Source: Oscillospiraceae bacterium (lineage in GTDB: Bacteria > Bacillota > Clostridia > UBA1381). From it: 5,635 nt of DNA. Position numbers and translations under genes: made by a program. The notes below the pieces were generated by a model, which was not told where the DNA came from, searched no databases, and saw nothing but the letters and a program-made list of their open reading frames with translations. Positions 1 to 5,635 of this stretch are shown in pieces (within the stretch, counting starts at the first letter, position 1; the number at the start of each line of letters is the position of its first letter). The stretch lies in the NCBI GenBank assembly GCA_020860985.1, contig JAJBTG010000032.1:1-5635 (forward strand). Reading direction: 5' to 3'.

Positions 1-20
1 AAACTGGGATATTCATATAT

Positions 21-30
21 AAAAGGAGAG
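21..30 (+). promoter_or_regulatory. Ribosome binding site of purF
   Basis: AAAAGGAGAG lies upstream of the ATG at 36, with GGAG ending 7 bases before it. This is a strong Shine-Dalgarno match at good spacing and fixes the purF start, which also gives the expected short propeptide. Only 35 bases precede the gene, so no promoter or purine-responsive element can be judged. Confidence 0.85.
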
Positions 31-35
31 AATTT

Positions 36-1412
36 ATGACGGATAAAAGAATAGGCGAGGAATGCGGTGTATTTGCGATTTATGACCCGGACGGCGACTG
101 CGCGAGAAGTACGTATTACGGACTCTACGCGCTTCAGCACAGAGGTCAGGAAAGCTGCGGAATCGCCGTCAACAAAAACAGGGATATTTCTCATTACAAG
201 GATATGGGACTTGTAAATGACGTATTCAACGAGGAAATTCTCGATAAGCTTGAAGGTACAATGGCGGTCGGTCATGTGCGGTATTCCACGACCGGCGAGA
301 GTATGCGCGAGAACGCGCAGCCGCTTGTTTTGAGATACAGTAAGGGCAATATAGCTATCGCGCATAACGGAAATCTGGTAAATAAGGACAGGCTTATGAA
401 GGAGCTGAGCGTTACGGGCGCGATTTTTCAGACTACAACTGACACTGAAATGATAGCCTATACAATCGCAAAAGAGCGCCTTAGTACCGGCAGCATTGAG
501 GAAGCCGTAAATAAGACAATAGACCATCTTGTGGGTGCGTTTTCAATGATAGTGATGAGCCCTCAAAAGCTTATCGCCGTGCGCGATCCGTGGGGTTTTC
601 GTCCGCTCTGCATGGGCAGGAAGGGAAAGGCGATTATTTTCGCGTCGGAAACCTGCGCGCTTGACAGCATAGGAGCGGAGTTTGAACGTGAATTGCTGCC
701 CGGTGAAATTGTGGTTGTAAAGGGCGGAGAGGTTCGCTCGATAACCGACCATGTAAACAAGCATCCGCATACGATGTGCATTTTTGAATATCTTTATTTT
801 GCCCGCCCCGACAGCGTAATAGAGGGGCAATCGGCGCACGATTCGCGTATGCTCGCGGGAAAGTATCTCGCGCAGGAGTACCCGGTTGACGCGGACGTGG
901 TAGTCGGCGTGCCCGATTCGGGACTGAGCGCCGCGATGGGTTATGCCGAGGAATCGGGTATTCCCTACGGCATAGGCTTTGTAAAGAACAAATATATTGG
1001 CAGAACATTTATTCAGCCGTCGCAGTCGATGCGGGAGAACTCTGTTCGGATTAAGCTGAATGTTCTCAAAAGCACCGTTGAGGGGAAACGCGTCGTTATG
1101 GTTGACGATTCGATTGTAAGAGGAACAACCTCGAAGCGCATTGTAAATCTTTTGAGAAAGAGCGGCGCTAAAGAGGTTCATGTTCGTTCGTCGGCACCGC
1201 CGTTTATGTGGCCGTGCTACTTCGGAACGGATGTTCCGTCGCGCGATCAGCTTGTTGCCTGCAATTACAGCATGGAGGGAATAAGGGAGCTTATCGGCGC
1301 GGACAGTTTGGGATTTTTGAGCATCGGCGCGTTGAAGAAAATTATCCCCGACGCTAACTGCGGTTACTGCGACGGGTGCTTCAGCGGAAAATATCCGGTT
1401 GAAATTGAATAG
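36..1412 (+). CDS. purF: Amidophosphoribosyltransferase (glutamine PRPP amidotransferase)
   Basis: This cytosolic enzyme makes 5-phosphoribosylamine, glutamate and pyrophosphate from PRPP and glutamine, the committed step of de novo purine synthesis. The 458-residue product has the usual family length. An N-terminal Ntn-type class II glutaminase covers roughly residues 10-240. Cys10 in EECGVF is the expected nucleophile after removal of a 9-residue propeptide, as in the Bacillus-type enzymes. Other glutaminase residues are in place: Arg36 in QHRGQES, Arg82 in GHVRYST, Asn111-Gly112 in HNGN, and Asp136 in TTTDTEM. The phosphoribosyltransferase domain follows, with GVPDSG at 291-296, the mobile-loop motif RTFIQPSQ at 323-330 and the PRPP motif VVMVDDSIVRGTT at 353-365. 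Cys248, Cys394 and the C-terminal CGYCDGC (442-448) supply the [4Fe-4S] ligands, known in this family as an oxygen-sensitive stability switch. Allosteric inhibition by purine nucleotides is expected from the family. The gene is intact and followed after 46 bases by a paralogue. Confidence 0.97.
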   Translation: MTDKRIGEECGVFAIYDPDGDCARSTYYGLYALQHRGQESCGIAVNKNRDISHYKDMGLVNDVFNEEILDKLEGTMAVGHVRYSTTGESMRENAQPLVLRYSKGNIAIAHNGNLVNKDRLMKELSVTGAIFQTTTDTEMIAYTIAKERLSTGSIEEAVNKTIDHLVGAFSMIVMSPQKLIAVRDPWGFRPLCMGRKGKAIIFASETCALDSIGAEFERELLPGEIVVVKGGEVRSITDHVNKHPHTMCIFEYLYFARPDSVIEGQSAHDSRMLAGKYLAQEYPVDADVVVGVPDSGLSAAMGYAEESGIPYGIGFVKNKYIGRTFIQPSQSMRENSVRIKLNVLKSTVEGKRVVMVDDSIVRGTTSKRIVNLLRKSGAKEVHVRSSAPPFMWPCYFGTDVPSRDQLVACNYSMEGIRELIGADSLGFLSIGALKKIIPDANCGYCDGCFSGKYPVEIE

Positions 1413-1445
1413 ATTTAAGTTTTTATACATTTAGCGCGTGGCGCG

Positions 1446-1452
1446 GAAAGGA
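1446..1452 (+). promoter_or_regulatory. Ribosome binding site that fixes the start of the PurF paralogue
   Basis: GAAAGGA ends 6 bases before the ATG at 1459. It lies downstream of the alternative GTG at 1438, so it supports the ATG. The ATG start also gives MGGIFGV, which aligns directly with the ECGVFAI that begins mature PurF just upstream. Confidence 0.75.
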
Positions 1453-1458
1453 CATAAT

Positions 1459-2400
1459 ATGGGAGGAATTTTTGGCGTAATATCAAAAAAGAATTGTGTG
1501 TTTGATTTATTTTTCGGAATCGACTATCATTCTCACCTGGGAACAAAACGCGGCGGTATGGTTGTATACGGTGAAAACGGCTTTAACAGAGCCATTCACA
1601 ATATCGAAAACTCACCGTTCCGTACAAAATTTGAACATGATGTTGACGAGATGGTGGGTAATTCGGGAATAGGTTGTATTTCCGACAATGAACCGCAGCC
1701 GCTTATAGTGCGTTCGCACCTGGGTAATTTCGCCATTACAACAGTCGGACTTATCAGCAACACGGATGAGCTGTTTGACATGGCATACAAAAAGGGCAAC
1801 CCGCATTTTCTTGAGCAGAGCGGCGGAAATATTAATCAGACCGAGCTTGTAGCGTCAATTATTAACCAGGAGGACGATATTGTAAAGGGTATTAAGCTTG
1901 CTCAAAGCGTTATAAAAGGCTCTATGAGTATGCTTATCCTAACTCCCGAAGGAATGTATGCCGCGCGCGACAGATTGGGCAGAACGCCGATAATTATCGG
2001 TAAAAACAATTGCGGCTACTGCGCTTTGTTTGAGAGCTTCGCATATCTCAATCTCGGCTACAGCGATTATAAGGAGCTGGGCCCCGGGGAGATTGTATTT
2101 ATAACGCCGGAGAGCGTGGAAACGGTTTCGCCTCCCGGTGAGGAAATGAAGATTTGCTCGTTTTTATGGGTGTATTACGGTTATCCGACTTCCTGTTATG
2201 AGGGAATTAATGTTGAAAATATGCGCTACCGCTGCGGAGCAAAGCTTGCGGAGCGCGATAATGTTAAGCCGGATATAGTCGCAGGCGTGCCGGATTCCGG
2301 TACGGCTCATGCCGTAGGTTACGCCAATCAGTCGGGGATTCCTTTTGCAAGACCGCTAATAAAATACACCCCGACATGGCCGCGCTCGTTTATGCCTTAA
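1459..2400 (+). CDS. PurF-like paralogue, N-terminal part: degenerate glutaminase plus start of PRT domain
   Basis: This is a 313-residue product ending at the internal TAA. It aligns along its whole length with the upstream PurF, including QPLIVR/QPLVLR, LGPGEIV/LLPGEIV and GVPDSG (276-281). The glutaminase site is gone. The nucleophile position Cys is Gly2, the QHRG arginine is Leu27, the GHVRYST arginine is Cys73, HNGN has become TVGL (95-98), and the TTDTEM aspartate is Gln127. Glutamine hydrolysis is therefore not expected. Cys233 in KICSF matches the first Fe-S ligand of PurF. From memory, very similar proteins starting MGG-F-G and containing SHLGT-RGG occur in Bacteroides and Clostridia and are annotated as amidophosphoribosyltransferases, so the loss is a family trait and not decay in this copy. 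On its own this fragment lacks the PRPP pyrophosphate motif. The GTG at 1438 is an alternative start, disfavoured by ribosome binding site position. Confidence 0.8.
   Translation: MGGIFGVISKKNCVFDLFFGIDYHSHLGTKRGGMVVYGENGFNRAIHNIENSPFRTKFEHDVDEMVGNSGIGCISDNEPQPLIVRSHLGNFAITTVGLISNTDELFDMAYKKGNPHFLEQSGGNINQTELVASIINQEDDIVKGIKLAQSVIKGSMSMLILTPEGMYAARDRLGRTPIIIGKNNCGYCALFESFAYLNLGYSDYKELGPGEIVFITPESVETVSPPGEEMKICSFLWVYYGYPTSCYEGINVENMRYRCGAKLAERDNVKPDIVAGVPDSGTAHAVGYANQSGIPFARPLIKYTPTWPRSFMP
2398..2400 (+). other. In-frame TAA interrupting the PurF paralogue
   Basis: TAA follows the codons for RSFMP (309-313) and precedes NQSQR. The aligned stretch in the intact PurF is RTFIQPSQSMR, so the stop replaces one residue in the flexible loop that folds over PRPP during catalysis. 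A single base change from CAA (Gln) or TCA (Ser), among others, would produce it. TAA, TAG and TGA end the other genes here at the expected C-termini, so a recoded genome is not supported. Confidence 0.85.
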
Positions 2401-2430
2401 AATCAGAGCCAGAGAAATCTTATCGCGAAG

Positions 2431-2865
2431 ATGAAGCTTATTCCCGTGCAGGAATTAATTCATGATAAGAGCCTGCTGCTTATCGACGATTCAATTGTGC
2501 GCGGTACACAGCTCAGAGAAACCACGGAGTTTTTATATAACAGCGGCGCGAGAGAGGTTCACATTCGTCCCGCCTGTCCTCCGCTTCTGTTCGGATGTAA
2601 GTATCTGAATTTCTCGCGTTCAAATTCGGAGCTTGACTTGATTACAAGGCGCGTTATCCAAAAGTGCGAGGGCGACGATGTATCTGAGGAGCTTTTGCAG
2701 GATTACGCCGACCCGGAAAGCCAAAACTACAAAGAGATGCTTGACGACATCTGCGCCAAGCTGAATTTTACGTCGCTTAGGTATCACAGGCTTGACGACA
2801 TGATAGAAACAATCGGTTTGCCGGAATGTAAGCTTTGTACATACTGCTGGAACGGTAAGGAATAA
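2431..2865 (+). CDS. PurF-like paralogue, C-terminal part: PRPP-binding half and Fe-S cysteines
   Basis: This is the remainder of the paralogue after the internal stop, 144 residues if translation restarts at the ATG at 2431. It holds the PRPP motif LLLIDDSIVRGT (15-26), then PACPPLLFGC with Cys56 at the position of the second Fe-S ligand. It ends in CKLCTYC (133-139), matching the CGYCDGC tail of PurF. The phosphoribosyltransferase core is thus conserved even though the glutaminase half is not. No convincing Shine-Dalgarno sequence precedes the ATG at 2431 (upstream bases are ATCGCGAAG), so independent translation looks weak and the ATG is probably just an internal methionine, residue 325 of the full protein. 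A natural two-subunit split is unlikely because the break is in the middle of the PRT domain and not at the domain border. Confidence 0.75.
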   Translation: MKLIPVQELIHDKSLLLIDDSIVRGTQLRETTEFLYNSGAREVHIRPACPPLLFGCKYLNFSRSNSELDLITRRVIQKCEGDDVSEELLQDYADPESQNYKEMLDDICAKLNFTSLRYHRLDDMIETIGLPECKLCTYCWNGKE

Positions 2866-2897
2866 AGTTTGAAAAAAAAATAGAAAGAATGAGGAAT

Positions 2898-4226
2898 ATG
2901 ATTACTGATTTAACAAAGGGTAAACCCTCCAAGGTATTATGGAGCTTTTCAATACCAATGCTTTTGAGCGTGGTATTTCAACAGCTCTATAATATAGTAG
3001 ACAGTGTCGTAGCCGGAAAATTTATAGGCGCCTTGGCATTAGCTGCCGTGGGCGCTTCTTATCCGATTACGATGATTTTTATGGCAATCGCCACAGGTGC
3101 GAACGTGGGCGCGGCAGTTGTTATTTCACAGCTGTTCGGCGCGAAAAACTTTGAAAAGCTGAAAACCTCTATATTTACATCCGTAATTTCAATAGTGGTT
3201 CTTGCCGCGGTGCTGTCCGTTATAGGAGTTGTTTCCTGCGGCGGTATGCTCGGTATGCTGAATACTCCGGATAATATTTTCGCCGATTCAAAGGTTTATC
3301 TTAATATATACATAGCCGGACTTATATTTCTATTTTTGTATAACATATGCACGGGCGTTTTCACTGCGCTCGGAGATAGCCGCACGCCGCTGTATTTTCT
3401 TATAGCATCGTCTGTAGGGAATATAATACTCGATCTTGTCTTTGTTATCGTGTTTGACATGGGTGTCGCGGGCGTGGCATGGGCGACCTTTATCGCTCAG
3501 GGTATATCCTCTTTGCTTGCATTCACTGTAATGCTTAAAAGAATACGCAGTATTAAATCCGGCAAATATAAGAAATTTTCTTTCCGTATGCTTAGAAATA
3601 TTTCTCGAATAGCTGTGCCGAGTATTCTTCAGCAAAGCTTTGTTTCGGTGGGTAATCTGTTTATACAAAGCCGCGTAAACAGCTTCGGCTCGGATGTTAT
3701 AGCCGGCTACAGCGCGGCGATTAAGCTGAATACATTCGCAATAACAAGCTTTGGCACTCTCGGCAACGCGATGTCAAGCTATACCGCGCAGAATACCGGC
3801 GCGGGAAAGCTTTACCGCATACCTCAGGGTCTGAAGGCGGCGTTTATTATGCTGATAATTGTCGCACTGCCGTTTTTCACCGCGTATTTTATATTCCCGA
3901 ACACTATGATGAGGGTATTTGTAAACAGCGGTGAAAACGGTATTATAGATGTCGGCAGAATGTTTCTGCGGATTGCGTCGCCGTTTTATTTTATCGCGGC
4001 GATAAAGCTTACCATTGACGGAATTTTGAGAGGTGCCGGACAGATGAAAGCGTTTATGGCTTCCACCTTTGCGGATTTACTGCTGAGGGTTATCCTCGCT
4101 TATGTACTGTCGTATGCGCTTAACTCCGAAATAGGTATATGGCTGTCATGGCCTGTCGGCTGGAGCATCGCGGCGGCGCTTTCCGCGGTTTGCTATTTAA
4201 TGTTATACAAGAAAAAGCTAAGATAA
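2898..4226 (+). CDS. MATE-family efflux transporter (first of a tail-to-tail pair)
   Basis: This integral inner-membrane antiporter of the multidrug and toxic compound extrusion family exports an organic, usually cationic, substrate in exchange for Na+ or H+; the substrate is unknown. The 442-residue length and about twelve hydrophobic segments fit the family. Visible marks are TKGKP at the N-terminus, FQQLYNIVD (27-35) in the first helix, ALAAVGA, LGDSRTPLY (158-166), GVAGVAWAT, the QNTGAG motif (298-303) and LRGAG in the second half; together they show the two-fold repeated MATE design. The start at 2898 gives MITDLTKG, matching MVNDMTKG of the sister gene, with GAGG three bases upstream. 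The ATG at 2889, adding three residues, is possible and neither ribosome binding site is good. It begins about 32 bases after the PurF-like gene on the same strand with no terminator visible, so co-transcription is likely. A functional link to purines is not shown. Confidence 0.92.
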   Translation: MITDLTKGKPSKVLWSFSIPMLLSVVFQQLYNIVDSVVAGKFIGALALAAVGASYPITMIFMAIATGANVGAAVVISQLFGAKNFEKLKTSIFTSVISIVVLAAVLSVIGVVSCGGMLGMLNTPDNIFADSKVYLNIYIAGLIFLFLYNICTGVFTALGDSRTPLYFLIASSVGNIILDLVFVIVFDMGVAGVAWATFIAQGISSLLAFTVMLKRIRSIKSGKYKKFSFRMLRNISRIAVPSILQQSFVSVGNLFIQSRVNSFGSDVIAGYSAAIKLNTFAITSFGTLGNAMSSYTAQNTGAGKLYRIPQGLKAAFIMLIIVALPFFTAYFIFPNTMMRVFVNSGENGIIDVGRMFLRIASPFYFIAAIKLTIDGILRGAGQMKAFMASTFADLLLRVILAYVLSYALNSEIGIWLSWPVGWSIAAALSAVCYLMLYKKKLR

Positions 4227-4244
4227 AGAGATGCTTAATTCTCG

Positions 4245-5582
4245 TCAAACCAATTTCTTTGTCATCCATTTACCCGAGTAGTATCGGGTTATCGGGATGA
4301 ATGCGCCCATTGCCCATGCAATGGGCGTTGCAATCCATATGCCGGTAATTCCGAGCGGGCGCACAAGCATATACGCGAAAAGAACTCTTCCGCAAAGCTC
4401 GGTAACGCCGGAAACCGCGGAAACATTTACGTCGCCCGCACCTCTTAAAACATTTAAATAGCATCTCATGAACGCCGCCACAACGTACGCTACGCACACG
4501 ATTGTTAAATACTGTCCGCCTATTTCTATAGCTTCCCATGCCTGCGAGGGGTCGAGGAATATTCCCAGGAGTTGGTATCGGAATATAACGATAAGGCTCG
4601 TTATAACAATGCACGCGCATATAAGGAGCGCAAGGGATTGATAAAGCCCTTTTTTTATTCTGTCCGTATTTCCCGCTCCGGTATTTTGACCGGTGTAGAT
4701 TGAGATTGCGTTTGCTACCGATACAATTGGCGCTATCGCGATATTGTCTATTTTTGTCGATGCGGTATATGCCGCCATCGCCGATGCGCCGAAGGAATTT
4801 ACAAGGCGCTGAACGCTCATTGTACCGAGGGAAATCATGCAGCTTTCGAGCGCGCCGGGAAGTCCCGCCTTGATAATTGTGCTTATCATTTCCTTGCTTG
4901 TTTTAAAACTCAATCCTACAAGGTTAAGCTCCGCGCGGTGGCGAATCATATGAGCTATACAGAAAGCCGCGCTTAGGGTTTGTGCGATAATTGTCGCGAT
5001 TGCGGCTCCGGCAACGCCCGCTTTAAAAACAACAACAAAAAGCAAGTCGAGGAATACGTTCAGCACGGAGGAAATTATCAGCGCGTAGAGCGGCGTGCGC
5101 GAATCCCCAAGACTTCTCAGGATTGCGTTTGCCGTGTTGTAGCAAGCCATTCCGCCGAGGAACATAAACATTATGCGGGTATATGTTACCGCGTCGGAAA
5201 GCACGCTTTCGGGCGTTCCGAGTAGTAGAAGTACGTGTTTTGAAAAGGAAACGCCCAGAACGGAAATAATAATCGACATAGCAATAACTATGTAAATAAG
5301 TCCCGTTACGGTTTCGCGCAGCTTTTTGAAGTCGCCCATGCCGAAGCATTGCGAAATTATGATACCTCCGCCGCTTGTAAGTCCTATCATCCAAGAAACG
5401 AGGACGCTTATAATGCTGCCGGTAGCGCCGACCGCCGCAAGCGCATTCGCGCCGATAAATCTGCCGACCACCGCCGCGTCCACAAAATTATAAACCTGCT
5501 GAAAAATATTGCCTATCAGCATAGGCACCGCAAATGCGATAATCAGTCTTAAGGGACTGCCCTTTGTCATATCGTTTACCAT
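4245..5582 (-). CDS. MATE-family efflux transporter (second of the pair, opposite strand)
   Basis: This is a 445-residue MATE antiporter, an inner-membrane exporter driven by an ion gradient, with about twelve transmembrane segments. It shares landmarks with the neighbouring transporter: TKGSP (6-10), FQQVYNFVD (27-35), ALAAVGA (47-53), LGDSRTPLY (158-166), GVAGAAIAT (189-197), VNSFG (261-265), QNTGAG (299-304) and LRGAG (379-383). The two are diverged paralogues, not a recent duplicate. The start is well fixed by GGGAGGG six bases upstream. It is the only minus-strand gene and meets the first transporter tail to tail with 18 bases between stops, so it is a separate transcription unit whose promoter lies at or beyond the right edge. 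Subgroup and substrate cannot be told from the sequence; the overall look is of the DinF/MepA-like branch common in Clostridia rather than NorM, which is a tentative reading. Confidence 0.94.
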   Translation of the reverse strand: MVNDMTKGSPLRLIIAFAVPMLIGNIFQQVYNFVDAAVVGRFIGANALAAVGATGSIISVLVSWMIGLTSGGGIIISQCFGMGDFKKLRETVTGLIYIVIAMSIIISVLGVSFSKHVLLLLGTPESVLSDAVTYTRIMFMFLGGMACYNTANAILRSLGDSRTPLYALIISSVLNVFLDLLFVVVFKAGVAGAAIATIIAQTLSAAFCIAHMIRHRAELNLVGLSFKTSKEMISTIIKAGLPGALESCMISLGTMSVQRLVNSFGASAMAAYTASTKIDNIAIAPIVSVANAISIYTGQNTGAGNTDRIKKGLYQSLALLICACIVITSLIVIFRYQLLGIFLDPSQAWEAIEIGGQYLTIVCVAYVVAAFMRCYLNVLRGAGDVNVSAVSGVTELCGRVLFAYMLVRPLGITGIWIATPIAWAMGAFIPITRYYSGKWMTKKLV

Positions 5583-5588
5583 GTCAAA

Positions 5589-5595
5589 CCCTCCC
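5589..5595 (-). promoter_or_regulatory. Ribosome binding site of the minus-strand MATE gene
   Basis: The plus strand reads CCCTCCC, so the transcript carries GGGAGGG six bases before the ATG at 5582. It is the strongest Shine-Dalgarno sequence in the window and contrasts with the poor one in front of the plus-strand MATE gene. Confidence 0.85.
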
Positions 5596-5635
5596 GAAGA
5601 AATTTAATACCTTAAAGGCTTAAATACATACAGAT

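Larger units (their letters stand above)
1459..2865 (+). pseudogene. PurF-like paralogue, whole reading frame with one internal stop
   Basis: This is the full extent of a second PurF-type gene: 468 codons plus the terminal stop, interrupted only by TAA at codon 314. Frame is kept across the stop, because the ATG at 2431 is exactly 324 codons after the ATG at 1459. The ten codons between them encode NQSQRNLIAK, which aligns without gaps to the matching part of the neighbouring PurF (SQSMRENSVR). No second lesion is visible. It could be a recent pseudogene, a base-call error, or a gene read through at UAA. The two halves are described separately. Confidence 0.7.

Noticed and set aside
543..1430. 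Long open frame on the minus strand across most of purF (295 codons), with further antisense frames inside 634-1008 and 563-781
   Set aside because: They sit wholly opposite a certain purF, the translations are rich in Arg, His and Asn with no recognisable domain, and they are explained by codon bias of the sense gene.
1434..1444. Small GCGC-GTG-GCGC hairpin between purF and its paralogue, as a terminator or attenuator
   Set aside because: The stem is only 4 bp with no T tract after it; it might slightly affect translation but cannot be called a terminator.
1438..1458. GTG at 1438 as the start of the PurF paralogue, adding MARKGHN
   Set aside because: The Shine-Dalgarno sequence lies inside this segment at the right distance from the ATG at 1459, and the ATG start matches the mature PurF N-terminus.
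2398..2430. Alternative genetic code or programmed recoding (UAA read as an amino acid)
   Set aside because: UAA also ends the paralogue at 2865 and the plus-strand MATE gene at natural C-termini, and no known read-through signal follows the stop; mutation or sequence error is simpler.
3330..3668. Antisense open frame inside the plus-strand MATE gene, and similar ones inside the minus-strand MATE gene (4270-4620, 4980-5225, 5023-5394, 5349-5552)
   Set aside because: All overlap well-supported membrane-protein genes, have low-complexity basic translations and show no family resemblance.
4213..4244. Terminator between the convergent MATE genes
   Set aside because: Only 4-bp pairings (GAGA/TCTC at 4228-4243, AAGC/GCTT nearby) with large loops are found; not enough for an intrinsic terminator.
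5604..5632. Promoter of the minus-strand MATE gene with TATTAA as -10
   Set aside because: The -10 matches at 4 of 6 positions and the region 17 bases upstream (TGTATG) is a poor -35; AT-rich sequence gives such matches by chance.

Overview
The window is compact bacterial DNA with about 93-95% of its bases in genes. Moderate GC, strong AGGAGG-type ribosome binding sites and the type of PurF all fit an anaerobic, gut-type Firmicute of the class Clostridia (Oscillospiraceae/Ruminococcaceae or Lachnospiraceae-like). The taxonomic call is inference from protein character. No RNA gene, insertion sequence, CRISPR array or long intergenic stretch is visible; the largest gap between genes is about 50 bases.

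Left half (36-2865, + strand): two tandem genes of the amidophosphoribosyltransferase family. The first (36-1412) is an intact PurF, the committed enzyme of de novo purine synthesis. It has a short propeptide ahead of the nucleophile Cys10, a complete glutaminase site, an intact PRPP-binding motif and the Fe-S cysteines. The second (1459-2865) is a paralogue of the same overall design. Its glutaminase site has been dismantled (Cys to Gly, with other catalytic and glutamine-binding residues replaced), while its phosphoribosyltransferase half and cluster cysteines are kept. In this sequence it is also interrupted by one in-frame TAA at 2398-2400. The reading frame continues unchanged on both sides, and the stop falls inside the mobile loop that closes over PRPP, so this copy is either a fresh nonsense allele, a sequencing error, or something recoded.

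Right half (2898-5582): two full-length MATE-family multidrug/cation antiporters of nearly equal length, clearly related to each other and arranged tail to tail with 18 bases between stop codons. The first follows the PurF-like gene by about 32 bases and is probably co-transcribed with it. The second lies on the minus strand with its own strong ribosome binding site and an independent upstream region that runs off the right edge.

Functionally, the left pair belongs to purine nucleotide metabolism (the second gene perhaps as a regulatory or ammonia-dependent partner, which is inference). The right pair are membrane exporters of unknown substrate. Nothing in the sequence ties the exporters to purines beyond adjacency. 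I found no convincing new system; the strongest items for a second look are the glutaminase-dead PurF paralogue and its single internal stop.
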